64,000 nt of DNA from Blastocatellia bacterium. GTDB lineage: Bacteria; Acidobacteriota; Blastocatellia; Chloracidobacteriales; JADJPF01. Positions 20,701-27,171 of the stretch are shown one piece after another. The DNA lies in the NCBI GenBank assembly GCA_016713405.1, contig JADJPF010000022.1, positions 186,001 through 250,000 of the forward strand, read 5' to 3'. How positions within the stretch are numbered: the first letter of the stretch is position 1; each line of letters opens with the position of its first letter. Under the pieces are notes generated by a model, which worked only from the letters and a program-made list of their open reading frames with translations, searched no databases and was not told where the DNA came from. Both the position numbers and the translations under genes were made by a program.

Positions 20701-21325
20701 GAATAAATCTAATTACTAGATCTGCTTCATCTTCGACTAAAAATTTTAGTGCAACAATTCTGTTTAGTTTTGGGTCAACAGCGCGAAAAACTTTTCCCAT
20801 CCCCCCAACACCAATTAATTTTAGGTCTTTATAACGTTCCCAGCCGCTTAGCAAAGCTTCTTCGCTTAGTTCATCTGTAGTAAATAATGATGCTTTTGGT
20901 TTAGGTTTGCTATTATTTGAAGTTGTTGGTTTTATTATTGTTACTTGTTGATAAATATTTTTTTCTGTACTTAAATCATCTCCATTTAAGTTTACTAAAG
21001 TAACTGCTGTAGATGGCGTTTTATCATTAAAATTTTTAAGTTCTTTACTAGTAAGATTTTCTTCCTCTTTTATTTCTTCTGTTTGTCTAGTGATTATTAT
21101 TTTTGTTTCTTGTGCTAAATCTATATCTTTAGCGAGTAAATCTAACGTCTCTTCAGAAATCAAACCTATTTCTAAGAGTCTTGCTATTTTATCCCCCCAT
21201 TTTTCTACACGTTCAGAACTAAGCTTTATTGTTTCGCTAGACTCTTCTAAACAGCAATCCTCTTCTAACAATAACCCTTTTTCTACTGCTTGTTTTAGAA
21301 TCAAATCTTGTAACTGCGAGTCCAT
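17762..21325 (-). CDS. Transmembrane Ser/Thr protein kinase with C-terminal TPR domain
   Basis: The protein has 1187 residues. An N-terminal extension (1-160) precedes a Pkn-type kinase domain (about 170-440) with GVGGMGKVFRA, VALKFL, HRDIKPSNILVE, DFGLAR and SPEQGKG. A single membrane segment (VAIASLVALLIMFSTGMWI, about 455-475) is followed by some 700 residues of TPR-like helices. The architecture is typical of acidobacterial and planctomycete kinases, with an outside TPR module sensing proteins and a cytoplasmic kinase. All catalytic residues are present. It is in tandem with the other kinase 75 bp downstream, so shared transcription is likely. Confidence 0.93.
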   Translation of the reverse strand: MDSQLQDLILKQAVEKGLLLEEDCCLEESSETIKLSSERVEKWGDKIARLLEIGLISEETLDLLAKDIDLAQETKIIITRQTEEIKEEENLTSKELKNFNDKTPSTAVTLVNLNGDDLSTEKNIYQQVTIIKPTTSNNSKPKPKASLFTTDELSEEALLSGWERYKDLKLIGVGGMGKVFRAVDPKLNRIVALKFLVEDEADLVIRFIREARLQARIEHENICKIYEIGEFQGRQYIAMQYINGISLDRAKETLSVEQKVKIIKDVSEALHTAHKQGLIHRDIKPSNILVENTDDKGWSPCIVDFGLAREVGEINGTGAGVILGTPSYMSPEQGKGRTHLLDRRTDVYSLGVTLYELLGEELPFKGKNYFDVILKITQDAPTPLKEINDAIAEDLNIIVMKCLEKDPQLRYPSAKALATDLELYLNGEAITARTSKTYRLKKFIKKHKAKVAIASLVALLIMFSTGMWIRTSWLSKERERITQVFGQEVKEIEQLLRYSNSLPLNNTQGARVLIEKRLKAINEKIASEGYLAKGPGYYSLGCGYLALQDYEMARLYLEKSWENNYKTPDNAYVLGYVLAELYQKLRNEVKFISNKEAQERRLAELKALYCDPAIKYLKIGSENSVNRLYAEGLIAFYQDQFDIALAKSKDAFTELPWLYDAKRLEGRIYQQMAVGKLKNGDYKSATQDLDLAKLAFQQAIDIARSDAGLYELEAERNLKLMEIMFDTGESPEATSEQALAACDKALIVNPENSSTHITKAKIYHTLGLYQIRLGQDPVAFDKTIVMAQKAIDLNEQKAKSQKTNITGELAGIPYAYLGAAYYRKASQEMTLGQDPRPTLEKALATYNTALKQNLSYDFIYKNLGDIYWQKGRYEFSIGLDAINSLNYSIENHKKAIELNKTDLFNHNALGNTYEIMGEYDLFCGTNPEKWLNLAIETYQNAIAINPNHPYPHNNIGISFRTKARYELAAGLDPTESVKKSVESFEKGLKLGPFADGYRFLSEAWLVAAEYSINQNLDATESLKKARFACEEGINRNKNNPELYLRLAEVDTLTARNLIIKNLSPKDSFQQAKNNFQKALELNNESAEIYLKLAECFYQEAYWKREKKEKITLEIQKAIELLTKAEQFNDKLLEAKALKSIVLSLKAEFDISKETVLLESKTLLDEAIEKNPLLKYKYQTLIKSKSSS

Positions 21326-21593
21326 ATATATTTGCCCAAAAGTAATTACTTAATATAAAGTCTACTAAATTTATTTAATAGCTAAAAGCAAGTCCTTAAA
21401 ATACCAACGCTTTATAGAATACAGCAATTTTTTATTAACACCAATTTTAATAAATACCTACTTTTTTCTTTTATTAAACTATTGCACCTTGGCTTGCTTA
21501 AATAGTATATTGCAACACCTTTCTTAGTTTTATAAACCTACAAATTAATAATCTCTCTATTGCATTAGGAGGCAGTAAAATCATATTTACTGT

Positions 21594-22310
21594 ATGAGAT
21601 TTACTGAAGTAGTTATGAAGGAATACATAATCATCAACCATTTAATTGGCTCAAAAGCTGGTCAAGTTGAAGGGTTCTTAGTTAGTACTTATTCAGAAAT
21701 AACTATTGGTAGGGATTCTTCCTCTGTACTTAAATTTGATAAAAATAAAGATATTATGATCTCTTCTCGTCATGCAAAAATTACTATTTCTAATAATCCT
21801 CGCCAATTCTCTTTGCTAGATCTTGATAGTCGTAATGGTACTTTTATTAATAAGCGTAGGGCTATTGGAGTCACAAAATTAAAATTAGGAGATATTATTC
21901 AAGCCGGTTTAGATGGCCCAGCCTTTGAATTTGACTTAAACCCTCGTCCAAATTTACCTGATATTCCCAGCACTGGACAACTAAAACGAATTGTCCTACA
22001 ACACTTATCAGGCTCAAGAATTAATCAATCAGACTTTATTTCATTAAATGATTTTCGAGAGTTAGTTATAGGTCGTGGCACTACCTCTATGATTAAGTAT
22101 GATCAATATCAAGAATATATGCTCTCAAGAGAACAAATTAAAATAACTCCTGATCTTAAACACTCTGGACAATTTATTATTACAGACTTAGATAGCAAAA
22201 ATGGGACTTTCTTAAATAATGCTAAGCTATTAGGCTCTGCTCCAATAAAATCTGGAGATACAGTAACTTTTGGTGGTGATGGCCCAAGCTTTTTATTTAA
22301 GATACGTTAA
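21594..22310 (+). CDS. Double FHA-domain protein
   Basis: The 238-residue protein carries two FHA domains. The first has TIGRDSSS, SSRHAKI and DSRNGTFINKR; the second has VIGRGTTS, LSREQIKI and DSKNGTFLNNA. FHA domains bind phosphothreonine, so it is a likely reader for the Ser/Thr kinases encoded nearby. An AGGAGG lies 21 nt before the ATG at 21594, further than usual, while the alternative ATG at 21615 has none. It diverges from the kinase gene; the 268 bp between them hold no other gene that I see. Confidence 0.9.
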   Translation: MRFTEVVMKEYIIINHLIGSKAGQVEGFLVSTYSEITIGRDSSSVLKFDKNKDIMISSRHAKITISNNPRQFSLLDLDSRNGTFINKRRAIGVTKLKLGDIIQAGLDGPAFEFDLNPRPNLPDIPSTGQLKRIVLQHLSGSRINQSDFISLNDFRELVIGRGTTSMIKYDQYQEYMLSREQIKITPDLKHSGQFIITDLDSKNGTFLNNAKLLGSAPIKSGDTVTFGGDGPSFLFKIR

Positions 22311-22336
22311 AGATTTTTACACCCAATGGAGGAAAA

Positions 22337-23164
22337 ATGCGATTAAAAAATAAAGTAGCTCTAGTTACTGGTGGAGGCTCTGGAATTGGACAAGAAATTT
22401 GTTTGCTATTTGCCCGTGAAGGTGCAACTGTTGTAATAAATGATATTGTACCTTCTGCAATAGAAAAAACTCTCCAACTATTAGGGGATCTTTCTACCAA
22501 CGCCCTAGCAGCACCAGCCGATGTTTCTGATAGTAGCCAGGTAAAACAAGTCTTTGCTGATCTGCTAGCAAAATATGGTACGCTAGATATTTTAGTTAAT
22601 AATGCTGGTATTGGAGAAGTTAGTTCAGAAAAAGAAGGAATCCTTAACCGTGTTGCAGAAGCCCAACTAGCAGAAATGTTTGAAGGAGAAATTAAAACTC
22701 ATTGGGCAGTAACTGAAAATTTATCAGACGAAGACTGGGATAAAATGCTTAAAGTTCATTTATATGGAACATTTTATTGTACAAGAGAAGCATTAAAGAT
22801 TATGTCAGGAAAAAACTATGGTCGGATCATCAATATGGCTTCAATTGCAGCAACATTAGGGCTTGAAGCCTCGCCACACTATTCAGCAGCTAAAGCAGGA
22901 ATTCTTGGTCTAACTCGTGCTGTAGCTCGTGAAGTTGGCACACGTTCAATAACGGTTAATGCTATTGCACCAGGTTTAATTGAAACCCCTATGACAGATA
23001 TGATTTCACCAATGATAAAACAAGCTTGGATAATGGGAACTCCAGCAAAAAGAGCAGGCAAAGTTAGTGAAGTAGCTAGTGCGGCACTTTATCTTGCAAG
23101 TGATGAAGGTAGCTTTTTTACTGGACAAGTGCTTAGCCCTAGTGGAGGGGCTTGGATGGCCTAA
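22337..23164 (+). CDS. Short-chain dehydrogenase/reductase, FabG-like
   Basis: The protein has 275 residues and a GGAGG-type ribosome-binding site. It has the cofactor motif TGGGSGIGQ, NNAGIG, the catalytic Ser in INMASIAAT, YSAAKAG (Tyr/Lys) and the C-terminal FTGQVLSPSGG. An extra stretch (about 90-120, rich in Glu) lies after NNAG and is longer than in FabG. It is a classical NAD(P)-dependent SDR acting on a hydroxyl/keto substrate. FabG-like 3-oxoacyl reduction is possible but unproven. It follows the FHA gene by 26 bp and may be co-transcribed. Confidence 0.9.
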   Translation: MRLKNKVALVTGGGSGIGQEICLLFAREGATVVINDIVPSAIEKTLQLLGDLSTNALAAPADVSDSSQVKQVFADLLAKYGTLDILVNNAGIGEVSSEKEGILNRVAEAQLAEMFEGEIKTHWAVTENLSDEDWDKMLKVHLYGTFYCTREALKIMSGKNYGRIINMASIAATLGLEASPHYSAAKAGILGLTRAVAREVGTRSITVNAIAPGLIETPMTDMISPMIKQAWIMGTPAKRAGKVSEVASAALYLASDEGSFFTGQVLSPSGGAWMA

Positions 23165-23511
23165 GCTAATTGATCTCAATATTTAGGAGCATAGACAATT
23201 TTTCTAAATTACTGTTATATGTTCCTAATTCAACCTACATTAAATTATTTACTTACCAATAGTTGCATATACATTATTATAACTATAACTATTTAGTAGC
23301 TTTATCAGATCAAACTTTACCTTCTAAGAGATCACTTCTATTTTCTTAATTGTTTGTATCTAAACAAATTACCAAAAACAAGTTTTTTTATTTGTTAAAA
23401 ATCGTGTTTTTTGATATTTAAAAACAAACAACAATACTTGTTAAAAGTTATTATTAAGTTGTTGTCTTCCAAAGTCTATCAATTATGACCCATTATAACT
23501 GGAGTAAAAAA
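23165..23511. other. AT-rich upstream region of the first ParA locus
   Basis: No gene is visible in these 347 bases. The region holds repeated TTGTTAAAA tracts (near 23391 and 23437), a weak inverted pair around TTTGTATCTAAACAAA, and three GATC sites. It probably carries the promoter and MerR-type operator of the next operon; I cannot assign a single clear -35/-10 pair. Confidence 0.4.
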
Positions 23512-23985
23512 ATGAGAACACTTACTAAAGAAGGGAAGTTGCGTTCAGCTAGGTTTATTTTGCCAGCACGTACTTATACAGTTGGAGAATTAATGCAAAT
23601 TACTGGTATGACACGACAACAAGTAAGCTATTGGTCAAAGTTAAATATTGTAATCCCAAGTATTTCTCAACATTCTGAAAGCACTGGCCCAGGCTATAAA
23701 TCTCTTTATGCTGTTACGGATGTAATCGAAGGATTAGTTGTATCTGAACTACGCCGTTCAGGTTTTTCTTTGCAAGCAATTCGTAAAGTTGTAGCTCGTC
23801 TTAAGGCTGAAGGAATAGAACTTTATGAATCCGCTCCGTTTCTTCTAACTGATGGTCGATCAGTTTACTATGCCTATAGCGATAAAGAGGTAGTAGATTT
23901 ACTTCGCGCACATCGCCAGCAACTACTACTTTTATCACTAGAGGAACAACTAGGCAAAGTTCCTGATATTCGCAAAGCCGCCTAA
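23512..23985 (+). CDS. MerR-like HTH regulator upstream of parA
   Basis: The frame opens at 23485, but the ATG at 23512 has GGAG at the right distance and starts MRTLTKEGKL. The 157-residue protein has a MerR-type winged helix (YTVGELMQITGMTRQQVSYW, then GYKSLYAVTDVIEGL and the LRRSGFSLQAIRKVV helix). A second small domain follows at 105-157. It has no effector Cys. It is the first gene of a likely three- or four-gene operon (regulator, ParA, winged-helix partner, small Cys protein), so it may control or take part in the partition cassette. Confidence 0.82.
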   Translation: MRTLTKEGKLRSARFILPARTYTVGELMQITGMTRQQVSYWSKLNIVIPSISQHSESTGPGYKSLYAVTDVIEGLVVSELRRSGFSLQAIRKVVARLKAEGIELYESAPFLLTDGRSVYYAYSDKEVVDLLRAHRQQLLLLSLEEQLGKVPDIRKAA

Positions 23986-24038
23986 TGGCAATTGCTGTTG
24001 GCAAAAGTTTTGTTTTATTCATTTTAAGGAGAAATTTA

Positions 24039-24839
24039 ATGTCCACCGTCATTGCAATTGCTAATCAAAAAGGTGGTGTTGGCAAGACGACCACAGCAGT
24101 CAATTTAGCTTGTTTTCTAGCCCATCCTCAATCAATTAAAAAAACAGCACGAGTCTTGATAGTTGATTGTGATCCTCAAGGTCATATTGCTAGATCTTTT
24201 GCTATTGATTCTAACTCTATAGAAAAAACCCTTTATGGTGCGTTACTTGGACGTTGTGAACCAGTAGAAGCTATTAGAGAAGTACGGGGAAATTTAGATA
24301 TTTTGCCATCTAACCGCGAATTAGCTATTGGTGAAATTGAACTACGTGAAGTAATTAACCGTGAACGTAGATTGCGCCAAATGCTATCTAAACTAACTAA
24401 TTATGACTACATAATTATTGATTGTCCTCCTGGATTAAACCTACTTACTATCAATGCTTTAGCTGCGGCTCAAATAGTCCTAATTCCTGTTTCTACCTGG
24501 CTTGCACTAACTGGAATAGGCGATCTAGCTGAAGTGCTAGCAGAACTTGTCCGAGAATTTAACTTAAATGTCACTATTTTTGCTGTACAAACTTTCTTTC
24601 GTTCAGGTGTAAGAGAATCAGAGTCTTTAAGAGAAAGGCTTAAATCTGACTTTGGAACTAATTTACTTAATTCAACTATTAATCTAAACACTGCTATTTC
24701 TACAGCAACAGCAGAAGGTCGCCCTATAATTGATTATCCAAACACGGCTGGCTATGTTGATTATGCTCGATTAGCCAAGGAGGTTGTTACACGTGTCGCA
24801 AAAGAAGATAAAGCCGCGCGCAAAGTCCGCAAAGGCTGA
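24039..24839 (+). CDS. ParA-family partition ATPase (locus A)
   Basis: The true start is the ATG at 24039, preceded by AAGGAG; the frame upstream to 23985 is untranslated. The 266-residue protein has the deviant Walker A KGGVGKTTT with signature Lys, switch I DCDPQGH, and DYIIIDCPPGLN as Walker B. It lacks an N-terminal HTH, as in small (type Ib-like or Soj-like) ParAs. Such ATPases position plasmids, chromosomes or protein cargos by nucleotide-dependent DNA binding. The gene's 3' end contains AAGGAGG that serves the overlapping partner gene. Confidence 0.93.
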   Translation: MSTVIAIANQKGGVGKTTTAVNLACFLAHPQSIKKTARVLIVDCDPQGHIARSFAIDSNSIEKTLYGALLGRCEPVEAIREVRGNLDILPSNRELAIGEIELREVINRERRLRQMLSKLTNYDYIIIDCPPGLNLLTINALAAAQIVLIPVSTWLALTGIGDLAEVLAELVREFNLNVTIFAVQTFFRSGVRESESLRERLKSDFGTNLLNSTINLNTAISTATAEGRPIIDYPNTAGYVDYARLAKEVVTRVAKEDKAARKVRKG

Positions 24840-26268
24840 GGATAATATAAAAACAGACGCTTCCTCAGAAGCAACTATTCGTAACACACCAGCTACTCGT
24901 GCATTAAGGTTCCTTTTAGGCAAAGAACCTTATTCAGAGGAGTTAGCTCAAGTAGATTCTTCTGTTGGCGATCTTAATGATCTTGATGATCTTAATGATC
25001 TTGATCAGTCGTCAACTCAGTTGATCTCTAGCCCGATCTCTACAGCGATCAACCCAACTCCCCAATTGATCGAATCTCAAAAAAATGATCCTGCTTCGAT
25101 CTCAGATCAGCGATCTAGCCTTGAAAATACTACGATCGCTAGCACTCAAAGAGCTAGCTCTATTATAGATAGCTCACAGAGCCGGCTCACACAGACACTT
25201 TCTCAAACTGAAAGGCTCACAGAGAGCCAGCTATCACAGAGCCGGCTCACAGAGAGCCAGCTATTAGCGAGCCAGCTAGAAAAAACTATACCTTTACCAG
25301 AATTAAAAACACAACCTAATTTACTAGAAGAATCCGAACAAATAATAGATATTCCTCTACCACAACGCCCAACACCTTTAGGTAAAATCGAAGCTAGCCC
25401 TATAAATATTAATTGGCGTAGTGTAGAACATAGCCGAATCCCACAAGTTGTTTTTGACGAAATTTTGCCACAACTTCCCCCAATGACCCATACTCCTTAT
25501 TTACAACTATTGCGTTTAACCTTTGGTTTTCAAAGAAATAGCTGCCATATTAGCTTAGAAGCTTGGGCGGCTCGCTGTAATCAATCTTTAGCATCTATTA
25601 AAAGACAAGCTGTTATTTTGCAACAAAGAGGATTACTAAAAAAAGAAAGTGTTGTTTTTGGAGGTTCAGCTAGAGGTTCATATTTTTGTCCTGTTATACC
25701 AGGTATTCTTAATGATGAAGAAACTAGTAATAACACCAGTAAAATACCTCTTGAAGTTAATAATAATAATTCTAGCCGGCTCACACAGAGCCAGCTATCA
25801 GACAGCCGGCTCACACAGAGCCAGCTACCACAGAGCTACATGAAAGATCATGATCATGATCTTAGAAATAAAAAAGATCATCTCGAAAAGCAGGTGATGA
25901 TGATTTATCAAGAGTTAACTGGAAACCGTCCAACTTTAGCTGACCTAACAGCTTATAGAAAAATCGCCCATCTTGGACAAGAAAACATACTTGTGTATAT
26001 GAAACAGATTTTTGAACGAAGTGTTGAGCCTATAGGCTCGTTTGCTTATTTTGGCAAAGCTATAGACAAGGCTACTCAAGAACAGCAACAAACCCGTGCA
26101 TCACAAAGACGCAAATTAGAAAGAATAGTTGAACAAGTGCGCCAAAGTCGTGTAGGTGGCCGCGCACTTTTGTCAGACCTGCTAGAAAGCATTAAACAAG
26201 CTTGTATTCGAGATAATGTCACTTACAATAATGATTTAGTAAATGAAATTTTAGGAGTTGCCAAGTAG
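24793..26268 (+). CDS. ParA-partner DNA-binding protein with palindrome-encoded repeats (locus A)
   Basis: The chosen start is GTG 24793, nine bases after AAGGAGG (24777-24783), overlapping parA by 47 bp; TTG 24784 touches the Shine-Dalgarno sequence and is less likely. The protein has 491 residues. Residues about 55-160 and 325-345 are low-complexity (DLNDLDDLND; five-residue units SRLTQ-SQLSD). A winged-helix region (about 200-300; AWAARCNQSLASIKRQAVIL, QQRGLLKKES) and a helical C-terminal domain (QELTGNRPTLADL, GSFAYFGKAIDKA) resemble plasmid replication-initiator or DnaD-like proteins. The repeats are encoded by DNA palindromes listed separately. It probably acts as the ParB analogue; a Rep role is the alternative. 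Confidence 0.8.
   Translation: MSQKKIKPRAKSAKAEDNIKTDASSEATIRNTPATRALRFLLGKEPYSEELAQVDSSVGDLNDLDDLNDLDQSSTQLISSPISTAINPTPQLIESQKNDPASISDQRSSLENTTIASTQRASSIIDSSQSRLTQTLSQTERLTESQLSQSRLTESQLLASQLEKTIPLPELKTQPNLLEESEQIIDIPLPQRPTPLGKIEASPININWRSVEHSRIPQVVFDEILPQLPPMTHTPYLQLLRLTFGFQRNSCHISLEAWAARCNQSLASIKRQAVILQQRGLLKKESVVFGGSARGSYFCPVIPGILNDEETSNNTSKIPLEVNNNNSSRLTQSQLSDSRLTQSQLPQSYMKDHDHDLRNKKDHLEKQVMMIYQELTGNRPTLADLTAYRKIAHLGQENILVYMKQIFERSVEPIGSFAYFGKAIDKATQEQQQTRASQRRKLERIVEQVRQSRVGGRALLSDLLESIKQACIRDNVTYNNDLVNEILGVAK
24970..25137. repeat. GATC cluster inside the locus A partner gene
   Basis: By hand I count about 14 GATC tetramers in 168 bp, starting 24970, 24979, 24988, 24997 (9-bp steps), 25003, then 25023, 25035, 25047 (12-bp steps), 25068, 25087, 25098, 25105, 25112 and 25134. 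Chance would give about one in DNA of this composition. The first part encodes the DLNDLDDLND repeat. Such density recalls Dam-type or replication-control regions. Confidence 0.75.
25151..25278. repeat. Array of 10-bp palindromes with 15-bp period, first cluster
   Basis: GAGCTAGCTC at 25151, GAGCCGGCTC at 25179 and 25239, and GAGCCAGCTA at 25224, 25254 and 25269. A half-site (GGCTC) sits in register at 25209. Sites 25224-25269 are spaced exactly 15 bp. The 10-mer is a perfect or near-perfect palindrome, as expected for a dimeric DNA-binding protein. The array lies wholly inside coding sequence and translates as SRLTE-SQLS-type repeats. Confidence 0.85.
25773..25842. repeat. Array of 10-bp palindromes with 15-bp period, second cluster
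   Basis: TAGCCGGCTC 25773, GAGCCAGCTA 25788, CAGCCGGCTC 25803 and GAGCCAGCTA 25818 are spaced exactly 15 bp, with a degenerate fifth site at 25833. It is the same motif and period as the first cluster 500 bp upstream. It translates as SRLTQSQLSDSRLTQSQLPQ. Confidence 0.85.
25844..25863. repeat. Perfect 20-bp GATC-containing palindrome
   Basis: AAGATCATGATCATGATCTT reads the same on both strands, holds three GATC sites, and sits directly after the second palindrome array within the partner gene. A further GATC follows 14 bp on. Confidence 0.75.
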
Positions 26269-26276
26269 GGGTGATT

Positions 26277-26483
26277 ATGAGCAACAGAGATGATGATTTT
26301 AAGAATCGTTTTTTTTCCAATCTGCTAAAGGAATATGAAAAAGTACCAGGCTATGAGTCTGCCTATGAAAAATGCCCAGAATGTGAACGTCTTGTGCCAC
26401 GTTCAGAGCTAGAAGCTTTTGTTGGGATATGTGGATGGTGTAGAGGTTATTATTTGCGAGAAGAATTAAAATTTGATTTATAG
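26277..26483 (+). CDS. Small Cys-pair (zinc-finger-like) protein downstream of the partner gene
   Basis: The start is placed at ATG 26277, with GGGGTG just before it; GTG 26271 is an in-frame alternative. The 68-residue protein is charged and has CPECERLV...GICGWCRG, two CxxC pairs about 19 residues apart, consistent with one zinc site. It begins 8 bp after the partner gene and is therefore probably part of the same cassette. The family is not recognised. Confidence 0.65.
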   Translation: MSNRDDDFKNRFFSNLLKEYEKVPGYESAYEKCPECERLVPRSELEAFVGICGWCRGYYLREELKFDL

Positions 26484-26502
26484 CTAAAATGAGCTATAAA
26501 TC
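26475..26502. terminator. Perfect 11-bp hairpin overlapping the stop codon
   Basis: GATTTATAGCT (26475-26485) pairs perfectly with AGCTATAAATC (26492-26502) around a 6-nt loop; the TAG stop of the small Cys protein is inside the left arm. It separates two convergent operons, 3 bp from the stop of the minus-strand gene. A clean T-run is lacking on the plus strand. Confidence 0.55.
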
Positions 26503-26505
26503 CCC

Positions 26506-26724
26506 TCAGAACATTTTTTGAAACTGTTCTAAGGTGGTAGGCTGTTTTTTGAAATCTTGCCAGTAAGAAGAGCCTTCTAAGCGTTTTGAGAGAGGATCTT
26601 TTAAGCGTATTAGAGAGAAAAAAGGGATAATTAAAAAATAGATTAGAGTGAGCAAAATGGTTGTTTGAATTTTGCCCAAGATATATGCAAATCTTTTCCA
26701 AGCTGCCCAAATAGATTTAAGTAT
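26506..26724 (-). CDS. Small SxtJ-like membrane protein lacking a clear start codon
   Basis: Reading the minus strand from the codon after GAA at 26725, the frame encodes about 72 residues: ILKSIWAAWKRFAYILGK, a membrane helix (TTILLTLIYFLIIPFFSLI), then KDPLSKRLEGSSYWQDF and a stop at 26506-26508. The IW..WK, IPFFSLIR and DPL...SYW pattern matches a family of small membrane proteins usually found near SxtJ/carbamoyltransferase genes. No ATG/GTG/TTG is in a good position. The frame follows the upstream gene's TAG in phase, with AGAAGG between, so ATA at 26724 (perhaps ATG misread) is the best guess. TTG further in is the alternative. Confidence 0.55.
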   Translation of the reverse strand: MLKSIWAAWKRFAYILGKIQTTILLTLIYFLIIPFFSLIRLKDPLSKRLEGSSYWQDFKKQPTTLEQFQKMF

Positions 26725-26730
26725 TTCCTT

Positions 26731-27042
26731 CTATGCTTTTTTATCAGTTAAAAGAATATTTTTTGCTCTTGCCGATTTTAAGACATCGGTTTGTGGGTCA
26801 AGTTGTAAAAATTTAGCTCCAGCACCTTTACAGCCATCAGCAAAGACAGAAATTTGTGTAGGAGCAATCATTGCAACACCATGACCGCGTACACGAGCAA
26901 ATTCTAAAAAACCTCGTGCTAGTTCCATAGAGCTAAATATAGGTACAGTTAAGCCTTCTGAAGTTTCAAAGCCATAGACAGCTTCCCCAAGGTCACGTTT
27001 TATATAGAAAAATATTTGACTAGCAATAGGTGGACTACTCAT
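26731..27042 (-). CDS. Hypothetical 103-residue protein
   Basis: An AAGGAG ribosome-binding site precedes the ATG. The soluble product starts MSSPPIASQIFFYIKRDLG and has an alternating strand/helix pattern with no Cys pair, signal peptide or membrane segment. Its YGFETSEGLTVPIFSS and AIMIAPTQISVF-like strands suggest a small alpha/beta domain of the SseB-like type, but I cannot assign it. The small membrane protein downstream follows in the same frame after 6 nt, so they form one transcript. Confidence 0.65.
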   Translation of the reverse strand: MSSPPIASQIFFYIKRDLGEAVYGFETSEGLTVPIFSSMELARGFLEFARVRGHGVAMIAPTQISVFADGCKGAGAKFLQLDPQTDVLKSARAKNILLTDKKA

Positions 27043-27104
27043 TGAATTTGCTCCTTAAGCTTTTTGTTGGTTATCTTAATCAGAATCATAGAAAAAAGTA
27101 AAAT

Positions 27105-27129
27105 GCCAGTTGCAAGAAAAGCAACTGGC
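27105..27129 (-). terminator. Intrinsic terminator of the phospholipase D gene
   Basis: GCCAGTTGC (27121-27129 on the minus strand) and GCAACTGGC form a 9-bp perfect stem with a 7-nt loop. On the minus strand it is followed by ATTTTACTTTTTT, the expected T-rich tail, 40 bp after the stop of the large gene. Confidence 0.75.
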
Positions 27130-27171
27130 ACAAATGGACATTAAAATTTTACAAATGGACAAGGATTTGTC

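Noticed and set aside
25151..25842. CRISPR-like periodic repeats
   Set aside because: The units are 15 bp with no unique spacers of 30 bp or so, lie inside an open reading frame, and no cas gene is present.
26450..26710. 86-codon minus-strand frame
   Set aside because: A different frame of the same DNA encodes the SxtJ-like membrane protein with a convincing helix and motifs, so this one is a shadow.
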